Shown here one piece after another: positions 18,585 to 27,259 of a DNA stretch of 45,958 bases. Position numbers and translations under genes: made by a program. The number at the start of each line of letters is the position of its first letter. Position 1 is the first letter of the stretch. The DNA is from Psychromonas arctica DSM 14288 (GTDB lineage: Bacteria > Pseudomonadota > Gammaproteobacteria > Enterobacterales > Psychromonadaceae), in assembly GCF_000482725.1 (NCBI RefSeq), contig NZ_KI519477.1, forward strand, positions 286,709 to 332,666, in the 5' to 3' direction. The notes beneath the pieces were generated by a model. It had not been told where the DNA came from, made no database searches, and saw nothing but the letters and a program-made list of their open reading frames with translations.

Positions 18585-20006
18585 TTATTTTTTACGGAAA
18601 CCGCCTAAACCAGGCGGTAATCCAGCGCCTCCCATGCCCGGCATACCGCCGCCCATACCAGGCATCATGCCTTGCATGCCACTCATCATTTTACGCATGC
18701 CACCGCCTTTACCGGCCATTTTCTTCATCATTTTTTGCATTTGCGTAAACTGTTTAAGCAGTTTATTCACATCTTGAATTTGCGTACCAGAACCCGCAGC
18801 GATACGACGCTTACGGCCACCTTTGATAATTTCAGGCTTGGCACGTTCCTTTTTAGTCATTGAATTGATGATCGCTTCCATTTGATTGGTTGCTTTGTCA
18901 TTCACTTGATCTTTCATTGCATCAGGAATATTCGACATACCCGGCAATTTATCCATCATGCCCATCATGCCACCCATGCTTTTCATCTGCACTAATTGGT
19001 CACGAAAATCTTCTAGGTCAAAACCTTTCCCTTTTTGAACTTTTTTCGCTAATTTAGCCGCTTTATCTTTATCAACTTTAGTTTCAAGTTCTTCGATTAA
19101 TGAAAGAACATCACCCATACCTAAGATACGAGACGCAATACGATCTGGATAGAAAGGTTCTAAAGCATCAATTTTCTCACCCATACCGATAAATTTAATC
19201 GGTTTACCAGTGATATGACGAATTGAAAGTGCAGCACCACCACGCGCATCACCATCAGCTTTTGTTAAGATAACACCGGTTAATGGCAAGGCTTCATTAA
19301 ATGCTTGTGCTGTATTAGCCGCATCTTGGCCTGTCATTGCATCTACAACAAACAATGTCTCAATAGGATTAATCGCTGCATGTAAATCTTTAATTTCATC
19401 CATCATCTCGCCGTCAACATGCAAACGACCTGCCGTATCGACAATCACAACATCAATGAATTTCTTTTTCGCATGGGAAATAGCTGCATTGGCAATATCA
19501 ATTGGCTTTTGCGAGATATCACTTGGGAAGAACTCAACACCCACTTCACCCGCTAGGGTTTCTAACTGTTTGATCGCCGCAGGACGGTAAACGTCAGCAC
19601 TCACGACTAAAACTGATTTCTTTTCTTTATTTTTTAATAATAATGACAACTTAGCAACAGACGTGGTCTTACCCGCACCTTGTAAACCCGCCATTAATAA
19701 TACTGCTGGCGGTTGGGTCGCTAAATTTAAATTTTCGTTGACTTCACCCATTGCCAATTCAAGTTCGTTTTGTACAACTTTAATAAAGGCTTGGCCTGGG
19801 TTTAAACTTTTGGCAACTTCTTGTCCAATTGCGCGTTTTTTGATTGCTTTAATAAAGTCACGAACAACCGGTAAAGCTACGTCGGCTTCTAACAACGCCA
19901 TACGTACTTCGCGTAATGTGCCTTTAATGTTGTCTTCTGTTAATCGACCTTTACCACTGATACTTTTCAGTGACTTCGACAATCTGTCCGTTAAATTCTC
20001 AAACAT
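18585..20006 (-). CDS. ffh: signal recognition particle protein Ffh
   Basis: Ffh binds 4.5S RNA and signal sequences and delivers nascent membrane proteins to FtsY. The N domain (1-90) is followed by the G domain with G1 GLQGAGKT at 107-114, DTAGRLH, TKADGDARGG and the C-terminal M domain, very rich in Met and ending in a Gly/Met/Pro tail. The length of 473 aa is a little longer than E. coli Ffh because of that tail. Divergent from ypjD, as in E. coli. Confidence 0.98.
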   Translation of the reverse strand: MFENLTDRLSKSLKSISGKGRLTEDNIKGTLREVRMALLEADVALPVVRDFIKAIKKRAIGQEVAKSLNPGQAFIKVVQNELELAMGEVNENLNLATQPPAVLLMAGLQGAGKTTSVAKLSLLLKNKEKKSVLVVSADVYRPAAIKQLETLAGEVGVEFFPSDISQKPIDIANAAISHAKKKFIDVVIVDTAGRLHVDGEMMDEIKDLHAAINPIETLFVVDAMTGQDAANTAQAFNEALPLTGVILTKADGDARGGAALSIRHITGKPIKFIGMGEKIDALEPFYPDRIASRILGMGDVLSLIEELETKVDKDKAAKLAKKVQKGKGFDLEDFRDQLVQMKSMGGMMGMMDKLPGMSNIPDAMKDQVNDKATNQMEAIINSMTKKERAKPEIIKGGRKRRIAAGSGTQIQDVNKLLKQFTQMQKMMKKMAGKGGGMRKMMSGMQGMMPGMGGGMPGMGGAGLPPGLGGFRKK

Positions 20007-20153
20007 GTTTATGTCTCATAGCTATAAATAATTAGGATTTTGTGTATTATACGCATTTATGCTTTTTCAAAATAGTATTAACTTCTCATCCATTCAATAA
20101 AGCTTATAATGAAGGTTATTAAAAGCCATTTTTCTGAGTAAAGGCAGTAATAT

Positions 20154-20942
20154 ATGAGTCAACTGGCAACTATCAGTGTTGTATTTTATTTACTAAGTGG
20201 CTTACTTGCTAGCCGCCAATTATTTTCACCTCAAGCAAAGTTAAGCTATCAGATTATTACCTTATCAAGTGTCGCACTATTAAGCCACGCTGCTTGGTTA
20301 TATCAGAACATCTTTTTAATAAATGGTCAAAACTTGCCTATTTTAAATGTTGTTTCATTGGTGAGTTTTTTAATTGCGGCACTGTCACTGGCTATCAACA
20401 AAAAAATCAATACCGGCGTTCTGTTGCCAATCGTGTATGGGTTTAATATTATCAATTTTATCGCCGTGGTGTATTTACCAAGTCATTACATTACCCACTT
20501 GGAAGATAATCCGCAGGTTGGCTCACATATTATTTTAGCGTTACTCGCTTATGCCATGATGGTCATCGCCAGTTTATTTGCCTTACAATTAGCCTATGTC
20601 GATTACCGATTAAAGAAACACAGATCGCCTATCGCAGGGTTGAATTTACCTCCCTTAATGACACTTGAAAAAAGCTTATTTCAGTTTATTTTAATAGGAT
20701 TTATCTTATTAAGTTGTACATTGGTCACTGGCTTTATGTTTTTAGATGATATGTTTGCAAGTGAAAGCGCGCACAAAGCTGTGCTGACGATTATTGCTTG
20801 GGTTATTTATGCGACCTTGTTATGGGGGCATTTCAAGAAAGGATGGCGTGGCCGTTTAGTGATTTACATTACCATCGTAGGCTCATCATTTTTAACACTT
20901 GCTTACTTTGGTAGCCGCTTTGTTAGAGAAATTATTCTCTGA
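20154..20942 (+). CDS. ypjD: YpjD, cytochrome-c-assembly (CcsA-like) inner-membrane protein
   Basis: This polytopic protein has about eight hydrophobic segments over 262 aa and ends WGHFKKGWRGRLVIY, with tryptophans and histidines placed as in the CcsA/ResC/CcmC superfamily. Its biochemical role is not settled; in E. coli it is encoded between ffh and corB, and a link with the Mg2+/Co2+ efflux protein CorB has been suggested. Here the order is the same except that endA has been placed between ypjD and corB on the opposite strand. Confidence 0.9.
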   Translation: MSQLATISVVFYLLSGLLASRQLFSPQAKLSYQIITLSSVALLSHAAWLYQNIFLINGQNLPILNVVSLVSFLIAALSLAINKKINTGVLLPIVYGFNIINFIAVVYLPSHYITHLEDNPQVGSHIILALLAYAMMVIASLFALQLAYVDYRLKKHRSPIAGLNLPPLMTLEKSLFQFILIGFILLSCTLVTGFMFLDDMFASESAHKAVLTIIAWVIYATLLWGHFKKGWRGRLVIYITIVGSSFLTLAYFGSRFVREIIL

Positions 20943-20975
20943 TCCTTTACGCCAGCATGTTCACAGCTAAGTGAT

Positions 20976-21037
20976 ACCATCTTGTTATGATAAGCAGTTA
21001 AAAAAGATAAACAGCTATCAGCACTCAACAAGATGGT
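20976..21037. repeat. inverted repeat between ypjD and endA
   Basis: Perfect 11-bp arms ACCATCTTGTT (20976-20986) and AACAAGATGGT (21027-21037) enclose a partly self-complementary centre (TGATAAGCAGTT against AACAGCTATCA). There is no T-run, so it is a poor terminator. It may be a structured 3' UTR or a relic of a palindromic element. Confidence 0.5.
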
Positions 21038-21156
21038 TTACATTCTTGTTGCCTTAAGAAGCCTCTACACCCCATTAAAATAATGCCATTAAACTGATTT
21101 CATTAGAACGGTTTCATTAAATAGTGTGTAGTTTATTAAACTCAATTTGATGGGGA

Positions 21157-21909
21157 CTAGTTTAGTCCAGCAGCTTGGCAACTTTGCTGTACTATTTCGT
21201 TATTGTTGCCCTGTATTTTTTGAATACGTTTAGCACGTTCGCATTCCCATGCATTAACGGGATAGGTTTTATGCCAAGCGGTCATTAACTGACGCTGCTG
21301 ACGACTCATTTTATAACTCGGATAAATAGTATCCATGTATAAATAAGTACGTGCAATCACACCTCGGCTTTGTACAGGCGGCTCTACTTTACGCTTTTCT
21401 ATTTTCATTGCGCAGCTACCAAAACTACTTTGAACATTGCCTAACATCACAAAGTTATAATTGCTGCGACTTGCATTAACTGACCCAATCGCGGGATATA
21501 GATTGTACATATCAGCTTGCATATATCGGTATTCTGCATTGGTCTTTTCTGCGCAACGTCGCCCTTTATAGGCTTTACCCTTGCTCGTCACGCATTGCTT
21601 ATCACCACTTCGCCATTCAGTAAAGTTACGCCCGAAGTTTTCTGCTGGCACAACATGTTCCCACTCAATGCGTTTTGCTCGTTTTTTGTATTTTTTGCTT
21701 TCAAAGCCGGAGCTAGCAATCACATTTTTTTTGCTATCAAACTCTGCATCGCAATATAAAGTGTGACGTTCTTGAGGATCGGTATAGACTTCTTTTTCTA
21801 ATTTCTTTTTAGCACTAGAAAAGGATTGGATTTGTGTGTTTTCGGCATAGGAAGATAATGACAAAAATAGTAATGTAATAAACAGTAAAGGTTTGATAAG
21901 CAGGCCCAA
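21157..21909 (-). CDS. endA: periplasmic endonuclease I
   Basis: EndA is a periplasmic non-specific DNase; relatives in Vibrio (Dns/Xds) limit DNA uptake and release phosphate. A signal peptide ends at SLSSYA before ENTQIQ. The His-Me finger region is RIEWEHVVPAENFGR, then MYNLYPAIGSVNASRSN and ARTYLYMDTIYPS and WECERAKRIQKIQGN, all close to E. coli EndA. It contains 8 cysteines' worth of potential disulfides as in the Vibrio enzymes. No ATG is available: an in-frame TAA directly precedes a TTG at 21909, and the next Met is far inside the domain, so translation starts at TTG or another non-AUG codon. Inserted between ypjD and corB. Confidence 0.92.
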   Translation of the reverse strand: MGLLIKPLLFITLLFLSLSSYAENTQIQSFSSAKKKLEKEVYTDPQERHTLYCDAEFDSKKNVIASSGFESKKYKKRAKRIEWEHVVPAENFGRNFTEWRSGDKQCVTSKGKAYKGRRCAEKTNAEYRYMQADMYNLYPAIGSVNASRSNYNFVMLGNVQSSFGSCAMKIEKRKVEPPVQSRGVIARTYLYMDTIYPSYKMSRQQRQLMTAWHKTYPVNAWECERAKRIQKIQGNNNEIVQQSCQAAGLN

Positions 21910-22257
21910 TTAGTCAAAAGGCGGCATTATCAATATTAATTAACACACTGACAAGTGATTAACGTCATAAAATGACCATTATTGAGTTTTAATTGAGCAT
22001 ATACAGGATAGTGCTCAGAGCCATACAACTCGCAGTTCAGTAATCGTTAGCGCTATATAAGTCGGTGAATAGCAGAGTAAATAGCTAGGTAAATAGTTTG
22101 GGGAATAGGTTTGCGAATTTTCAATAGTTCACATAATCTTGTCAAAATGTTTTTTTATAGGTTTTTTTAGAAAATCTACTTTGTTATATTTGCATTTCTT
22201 CGATAATATCAAGGTCATCATTTTTAATTTTTTTAAAAGCAACTATCGAGAGTACTC
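21910..22257. other. divergent spacer endA/corB with short tandem repeats
   Basis: This 348-bp AT-rich spacer carries no ORF. It includes four degenerate 12-bp tandem units at 22065-22112, listed separately, and must contain the promoters for endA and corB. Confidence 0.5.
22065..22112. repeat. four tandem degenerate 12-bp repeats
   Basis: The units GTGAATAGCAGA, GTAAATAGCTAG, GTAAATAGTTTG and GGGAATAGGTTT follow without gaps and keep AATAG in register. They lie about 145 bp before corB. They could be operator repeats or just a decayed microsatellite. Confidence 0.5.
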
Positions 22258-23532
22258 TTGAACGAAATACCCACAAGTGCATTATTTATTAGTTTAGTCG
22301 TTTTAATCATCATCTCAGCTTATTTCTCTAGTTCAGAGACCAGCATGATGTCTTTAAATCGCTATCGTTTACGGCACTTAGCAGCAGATAAAAACAAAAC
22401 TGCACTACGTGTTGAAAAACTATTAAACAAACCAGATAAATTGATCGGCTTGATCTTGATTGGTAACAACTTAGTTAATATTTTGGCTTCTGCGATTGCC
22501 ACCATCATAGGGCAACGCATGTTTGGTGATGCTGGTATCGCTATTGCGACAGGCGTACTGACATTAGTCATATTAATCTTTGCCGAGGTCACACCTAAAA
22601 CACTCGCGGTTTTATACCCTGAAAAAATTGCTTTTCCTAGCTCAGTATTATTAGCTCCTCTACAAAAAATATTAAGCCCATTAGTTTGGTGTATTAATGG
22701 TATTTCTAACGGTTTATTAAGAATATTTGGTATCAGTGTTCATAATCAAAGTGATAATGCGTTATCAAGTGACGAATTACGCTCTGTTGTACATGAAGCC
22801 GGCTCAATGATCCCTGAGCATCACCAACAAATGCTCTTAAGTATTCTTGAGTTAGAGAAAGTCACCGTCGATGAAATCATGGTGCCACGTAATGAAATTG
22901 CAGCGATTGATATCAACCAAGATTGGGATACGATTTTAAAGCAGTTAAAACATCGTACGCATACTATGACTTTGTTATACCGCGACACCATTGATGACTC
23001 TATTGGTTTCTTACACGCACGTGACTCGCTATTGATCCTGTTAAAAGAAGACTTCACTAAAACTACATTGTTAAGAAGTGTGCGTGAGTTGTACTTTATT
23101 CCAGAAGGCACACCACTGAATACGCAATTGATTAAGTTCCAACAAAACAAAGAACGTATGGGCTTAGTGGTGGACGAATATGGTGATATTCAAGGGTTAG
23201 TGACCTTAGCAGACATATTAGAAGAGATTGTTGGAGACTTCACTACAACACATGAACCGCACAGTTCTGAAGAGATCCACAAGCAACAAGATGATAGTTA
23301 TATTATTGAAGGTAGCTTAGGTATTCGTGATTTGAACAAAGAAATGGGTTGGTCTTTACCTACCGATGGACCGCGCACCTTAAATGGTTTGATCCTTGAA
23401 CATCTTGAAACGATTCCAACATCAGCAGTAAGTACTCGTATCTGCGGTTACCCTATGGAAATCATAGAAGTTGAAAATAATATGGTTAAGTTAGTGAAAA
23501 TTATTCCTCATTTATATACTGAGGAAAACTAA
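22258..23532 (+). CDS. corB: CNNM/CorC-type Mg2+/Co2+ transporter (CorB, YfjD)
   Basis: CorB-type proteins export Mg2+/Co2+ across the inner membrane and are homologous to CNNM transporters. The DUF21 membrane domain covers about 1-190 (SAYFSSSETSMMSLNRYRLRHLA, IGNNLVNILASA, FAEVTPKTLAV), then a CBS pair starts with VTVDEIMVPRNEI and includes GLVVDEYGDIQGLVTLADILEEIVG, followed by the CorC_HlyC domain (IIEGSLGIRDLN). At 424 aa it is full length. The start is TTG with GAGAG upstream. Confidence 0.94.
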   Translation: MNEIPTSALFISLVVLIIISAYFSSSETSMMSLNRYRLRHLAADKNKTALRVEKLLNKPDKLIGLILIGNNLVNILASAIATIIGQRMFGDAGIAIATGVLTLVILIFAEVTPKTLAVLYPEKIAFPSSVLLAPLQKILSPLVWCINGISNGLLRIFGISVHNQSDNALSSDELRSVVHEAGSMIPEHHQQMLLSILELEKVTVDEIMVPRNEIAAIDINQDWDTILKQLKHRTHTMTLLYRDTIDDSIGFLHARDSLLILLKEDFTKTTLLRSVRELYFIPEGTPLNTQLIKFQQNKERMGLVVDEYGDIQGLVTLADILEEIVGDFTTTHEPHSSEEIHKQQDDSYIIEGSLGIRDLNKEMGWSLPTDGPRTLNGLILEHLETIPTSAVSTRICGYPMEIIEVENNMVKLVKIIPHLYTEEN

Positions 23533-23916
23533 TATTATCAGTTCATTTAGTATAAAAATCGATTAACCTCGCTATTTTAAGAACACAAAATCAGCTACTT
23601 TCTATCAAGCAAACCAATCGGTTTGCTTTTTTTTCCTTTGAATTTAGTGTTTAAGCCCCTCCCCTTAGTCATTTCCCGCCAGAAAAAAATTAATTACTGA
23701 TGACCAGCGCCACCTTGTAGTGACTGGATTAAGCATGTGAACTTGATTGTTACGTTTATTGATATTGTTGAAATTGTTGAGTTTGCTTTTAAGTATCAAT
23801 CTTTTTGATTCTGAGAATAAAAACTATCAAATATTCTTTATCTGAAAATGATCGTATTGTTTTTACAACGCATCAATAGCGTTCAATTAATAGTTGAATC
23901 CAAGAGGAGATAAACA
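23533..23916. other. spacer between corB and focA
   Basis: The left end has the corB terminator. The rest is AT-rich without an ORF. A palindrome ATCAA-N5-TTGAT lies at 23795-23809; its half-sites point outward compared with an FNR box (TTGAT-N4-ATCAA), so I do not call it one. The focA promoter should lie here. Confidence 0.45.
23607..23635 (+). terminator. Rho-independent terminator of corB
   Basis: AAGCAAACC pairs with GGTTTGCTT (4-nt loop AATC), then runs into eight or more T. Confidence 0.93.
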
Positions 23917-23982
23917 ATGACAACCACTTCATATCATTTTATTGCAGGAGGCTTAGTGATTGCATATGAACCATGCCATTAA
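23917..23982 (+). CDS. short leader ORF overlapping the focA start
   Basis: A 21-codon ORF starts at an ATG preceded 7 nt upstream by a near-perfect Shine-Dalgarno (AGAGGAGA), the best in this region. It reads MTTTSYHFIAGG and then LVIAYEPCH before TAA at 23980-23982. It contains the AGGAGG (23946-23951) used by focA and overlaps the first 23 nt of focA in another frame. This looks like a leader peptide for translational coupling. No homologue is known to me, and it could be accidental. Confidence 0.45.
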   Translation: MTTTSYHFIAGGLVIAYEPCH

Positions 23983-25528
23983 ACACTTAAATACTAATAC
24001 GATCCAAGCAGTAGCTAGCTCACACCCTTTAGCGGATGTCAGTAATTATGGCGTACAGAAAGCCAATAAAAGTAAACTTCATTCTTTTGGCTTATCGGTA
24101 TTTGCAGGTGTTTTTATCGCCATTGCATTTGTTTTTTACCTTACGGTAACGACCGGTAGCGATGCCTCTTCTTGGGGCCTCACACGTTTAGCGGGGGGCA
24201 CTGCATTTAGTTTAGGCTTAATACTCGTCGTGGTATGTGGAGCAGAATTATTCACTAGTACCGTATTGAGTAGCGTTGCTTGGGCTCAAGGGAAATTAAG
24301 TACTCTACAGTTAATCGGTTGCTGGGCACGTGTTTACCTAGGCAACTTTGTTGGGGCGATGCTAATTTTATTACTTATTTTTGGTGCCAAAATGTATCAA
24401 CTTGACGGTGGGCAATGGGGTATTAATGCGCTGCATGTAGCGCAGCATAAAATCCACCACAGTTGGCTACAAGCCTTTTCGTTAGGCGTGCTATGTAACC
24501 TATTAGTGTGTTTAGGTATTTGGATGACATTTAGCAGTAAAGATATGCTAACAAAGTCATTCTTACTGATATTACCGGTTGCAATGTTTGTCAGTAGCGG
24601 TTTTGAACATAGTATCGCGAACCTATTTATGGTGCCTTTGGGGATTGTTTTACAGCATACCGTACCTGCTGAGTATTTAATCTCATTGGGGTATAACGCG
24701 AATAGTTTTGCTGACTTAACAGTGAGTCATTTTGTGCTTAACAATTTAATTCCGGTCACTCTAGGCAATATTGTCGGAGGAGGAGTAATGGTTGGTCTAG
24801 GGTATTGGTTAATTTACCAAGATGTTCCTGTTCCATTAACCAATCCAGCACCATTAACAAATCCAGCGCCATTAACAACACAATCAATAACACCGACATC
24901 ACTGACTCACGGATCAACATCAGACCTCGCCACGACCACTTATTTACCATCACAAGGAACACCCATTATGAACAATACATTTTTAACTGACCTAACAGTT
25001 GCACAGCTAATGGATACAAAAGCCATCACTTTTTCAGGACAACAAACGGCAACCTCTGCTTTATTGGAATTATCAGCACAGCAAGCGCGTGGAGCAGTTG
25101 TCATCAATGAGCAAAAAGAACTACTTGGTTTTGTCTCAGAGCAGGATTTATTACGTAATTGGTGGGCAAATGATTTTGAGTTAGATCAGCAATTAAGTGT
25201 CGCTGATGTGATGCAAACTGAAGTCTTAAGTGTTACTCCAGAGCAAAGTATTGCAGAATTAATTGAATTTATGACCGTCGATAAAAGCATCTTATATCCG
25301 GTTAGCGATTCAGGTGTTTTATTATCAAGCCAATACCTAAGTTACCATCAACGCCTGAATAAAGCGGCAGCTAAACGACCTTCTATTTATCCAGTGATTG
25401 ATAATGGTATCGTAGTGGGTACGATCACTCGCCAGCATATTACTCAGCATTTACTGTTACAGATGCAGTTTCAAGAAAAAGGTGTTTCTGAGGTCCAACA
25501 AAAAACCACATCGGATCAAGCAGCTTAA
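23960..25528 (+). CDS. focA: FocA formate channel fused to a C-terminal CBS-domain pair
   Basis: Residues 1-290 follow E. coli FocA almost throughout: AGVFIAIAFVFYLT, the omega-loop LFTSTVLS, NGQWG-like GGQWGINAL and GFEHSIANLFM, which carries the central pore histidine. It is a pentameric formate/nitrite-transporter family channel exchanging formate during mixed-acid fermentation. A linker follows with three tandem PLTNPA-like units (18-bp repeats at 24833-24886), and then two CBS motifs (about 345-395 and 405-510), absent from E. coli FocA. CBS pairs bind adenine nucleotides, so the channel may be gated by energy state; that is inference. An in-frame ATG at 24968 with AAGGA upstream could also start the CBS part alone. 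TTG start is 8 nt after AGGAGG; ATG 23966 is the alternative. Confidence 0.9.
   Translation: MHMNHAIKHLNTNTIQAVASSHPLADVSNYGVQKANKSKLHSFGLSVFAGVFIAIAFVFYLTVTTGSDASSWGLTRLAGGTAFSLGLILVVVCGAELFTSTVLSSVAWAQGKLSTLQLIGCWARVYLGNFVGAMLILLLIFGAKMYQLDGGQWGINALHVAQHKIHHSWLQAFSLGVLCNLLVCLGIWMTFSSKDMLTKSFLLILPVAMFVSSGFEHSIANLFMVPLGIVLQHTVPAEYLISLGYNANSFADLTVSHFVLNNLIPVTLGNIVGGGVMVGLGYWLIYQDVPVPLTNPAPLTNPAPLTTQSITPTSLTHGSTSDLATTTYLPSQGTPIMNNTFLTDLTVAQLMDTKAITFSGQQTATSALLELSAQQARGAVVINEQKELLGFVSEQDLLRNWWANDFELDQQLSVADVMQTEVLSVTPEQSIAELIEFMTVDKSILYPVSDSGVLLSSQYLSYHQRLNKAAAKRPSIYPVIDNGIVVGTITRQHITQHLLLQMQFQEKGVSEVQQKTTSDQAA
24833..24886 (+). repeat. three 18-bp tandem repeats in the FocA-CBS linker
   Basis: CCATTAACCAATCCAGCA is followed by a copy with two changes and a third, more diverged copy. 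They encode the Pro/Thr-rich linker between channel and CBS domains and could vary in number between strains. Confidence 0.8.
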
Positions 25529-25600
25529 TATAGTCGTATAACTCACGCTACGTGACTCAAAATGGCATAGCTTAAAGTTATCTGCCTGCTCCATAAAAAA

Positions 25601-25637
25601 TAGAATTAATCGGAAAAATGATTAATTCTATTTTTTT
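25601..25637. terminator. bidirectional terminator between focA and the LysR gene
   Basis: TAGAATTAATC pairs with GATTAATTCTA, flanked by A-run on the left (25595-25600) and T-run on the right. The hairpin overlaps the last codons and stop of the LysR gene (stop at 25606-25608). Confidence 0.85.
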
Positions 25638-26529
25638 GCAAGCTACGTACTAAACGTTTAGCTTCTGTTATAACGCAATCTTTTAATGGATTTTGCCCTA
25701 AATCATCTAACCAAACAAACGATAAACTACGATGCATATCTAATTCAGGTGTGTTCAATATCACTAATTCGCAACGTTCAACTTCTCTTTTTACATCTAA
25801 CAAGGGTAAACAGCCTAGATAACTGCCATTTTTCACCAATTCTTTAATAACAGGGACACTTTCATATTCTTTCCATACATCAAGGTGGTCAATTAAACCA
25901 TGTACCGCACTTTCAAAAATACGTCGCGTACCAGCCCCATGCTCTCTTAAAATCCACCGGGCTTGCTCTAACTGCGCAAGGTTAACCACCTTTGAATGTG
26001 CGTAAGGGTGATGGGTGTTGGTAAAAATAACTAAATGGTCATCAAAAATAGCTTCTTGAATAACACGACTATCATCATTGCGCCCTTCAATAATACCCAA
26101 TTCAAATTCATGATTTAGTAATCCTCGAATCACCTCTTCACTATTTTCAACAAAAAGTTCAATGCGTAGTTCAGGAAAGTCACTATCGATATTACTGATT
26201 AGTTTTGGCAATAGGTGTTCAGCCGCGGTTTGGCTTGCACACAATGATAAGGTCCCACTGATTAAATGCTGATCTTTTAAGCCTTGATCAATTTGCTGTG
26301 CATTCTGGATCAGTTTGCGAGCCTGCGGTCTTAACCATCGCCCCCAATGGCTTAAGGTTAAACGGTTACCATGACGAATGAACAAAGGTCGATCAAGTAA
26401 GTTTTCTAGTTGTGCTAAGGACATACTCACAGCAGATTGTGTCATGCATAGGTGCTCTGCTGCACGGCTAACACTTTCATTGCTCGCGATAGCGTTAAAA
26501 ACTTGTAACTGCTTCAGGGTGTACTTCAT
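25606..26529 (-). CDS. LysR-family transcriptional regulator
   Basis: The N-terminal winged helix is typical (LKQLQVFNAIASNESVSRAA, MTQSAVSMSLAQLE, residues 5-45), followed by an effector domain with WILREHGAGTRRIFE, which resembles the YeiE/CbbR branch and its anion-binding strand. The length of 307 aa is normal. It is convergent with focA and reads toward it, so it is not in the usual divergent position over a target; its target and effector cannot be told from the sequence. A yeiE-like sulfite regulator is possible, but I would not name it. Confidence 0.88.
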   Translation of the reverse strand: MKYTLKQLQVFNAIASNESVSRAAEHLCMTQSAVSMSLAQLENLLDRPLFIRHGNRLTLSHWGRWLRPQARKLIQNAQQIDQGLKDQHLISGTLSLCASQTAAEHLLPKLISNIDSDFPELRIELFVENSEEVIRGLLNHEFELGIIEGRNDDSRVIQEAIFDDHLVIFTNTHHPYAHSKVVNLAQLEQARWILREHGAGTRRIFESAVHGLIDHLDVWKEYESVPVIKELVKNGSYLGCLPLLDVKREVERCELVILNTPELDMHRSLSFVWLDDLGQNPLKDCVITEAKRLVRSLQKNRINHFSD

Positions 26530-26619
26530 GAGAGTCCATTAATGACGTAATTGAGCCCTCAATGTAAAGCATCAGTTTTTTTGATACTTGATATAAAACA
26601 ATTCACTAAAAAATAAAGC

Positions 26620-26644
26620 AAAAAAAAGGCTGCAAAGCAGCCTT
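26620..26644 (-). terminator. Rho-independent terminator of luxS
   Basis: AAGGCTGC pairs with GCAGCCTT over an AAA loop, followed on the minus strand by eight T. It lies 17 bp past the luxS stop. Confidence 0.95.
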
Positions 26645-26660
26645 AATAGTTATCTGATAC

Positions 26661-27170
26661 TTACAGTTGCTGCAATTGCTCTGCAGACAATGAAATATCA
26701 TCATTTTTATTGATACCAACACCCGCATCTATAATTGCTTGTGCAATCTCTTTTGCTTCAGTTAATGAGTGCATGGCATAAGTGCCACATTGATATTCAT
26801 TTAGTTCTGGAATTTGATTTTGATTTTCTACATTCAACACATCTTGCATTGCCGCTAACCAAGCTTGACCCACTTGTTGCTCTGTTGGTGCACCGATTAA
26901 GCTCATGTAAAACCCAGTACGGCATCCCATTGGTGAAATATCGATAATTTCAACTTGATCACCATTGAGATGATCACGCATAAACCCTGCGTATAAATGC
27001 TCTAATGTATGAATGCCTTTTTCAGATAAAATATCTTTATTAGGCGCGGTGAAACGTAAATCAAATACTGTAATAGTATCCTTACTTGGTGTTTGCATGG
27101 TTTTAGCAATACGTACTGCTGGCGCTTTCATAATAGTATGGTCAACGGTAAAACTATCTAATAATGGCAT
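26661..27170 (-). CDS. luxS: S-ribosylhomocysteine lyase (autoinducer-2 synthase)
   Basis: LuxS splits S-ribosylhomocysteine into homocysteine and DPD, the precursor of AI-2. The metal ligands are H54 and H58 of HTLEH and C128 of [10 protein letters not shown]57 and C83 (GCRTGF) are the catalytic residues. The length of 169 aa is standard. gshA and yqaA lie upstream in the same direction, the same neighbourhood as in E. coli and Vibrio, with a transglycosylase-like gene between. Confidence 0.98.
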   Translation of the reverse strand: MPLLDSFTVDHTIMKAPAVRIAKTMQTPSKDTITVFDLRFTAPNKDILSEKGIHTLEHLYAGFMRDHLNGDQVEIIDISPMGCRTGFYMSLIGAPTEQQVGQAWLAAMQDVLNVENQNQIPELNEYQCGTYAMHSLTEAKEIAQAIIDAGVGINKNDDISLSAEQLQQL

Positions 27171-27259
27171 AGGGTGTTTCCTTATTACTTAATTAATTAT
27201 CTATCTATTCATTTCAAGGACCGAGTTTGATCGATTACGTAGAGTATTACATCTACTGA

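Noticed and set aside
23795-23809. Palindrome upstream of focA that might be an FNR box
   Set aside because: The half-sites are in the outward order (ATCAA-N5-TTGAT), not TTGAT-N4-ATCAA.
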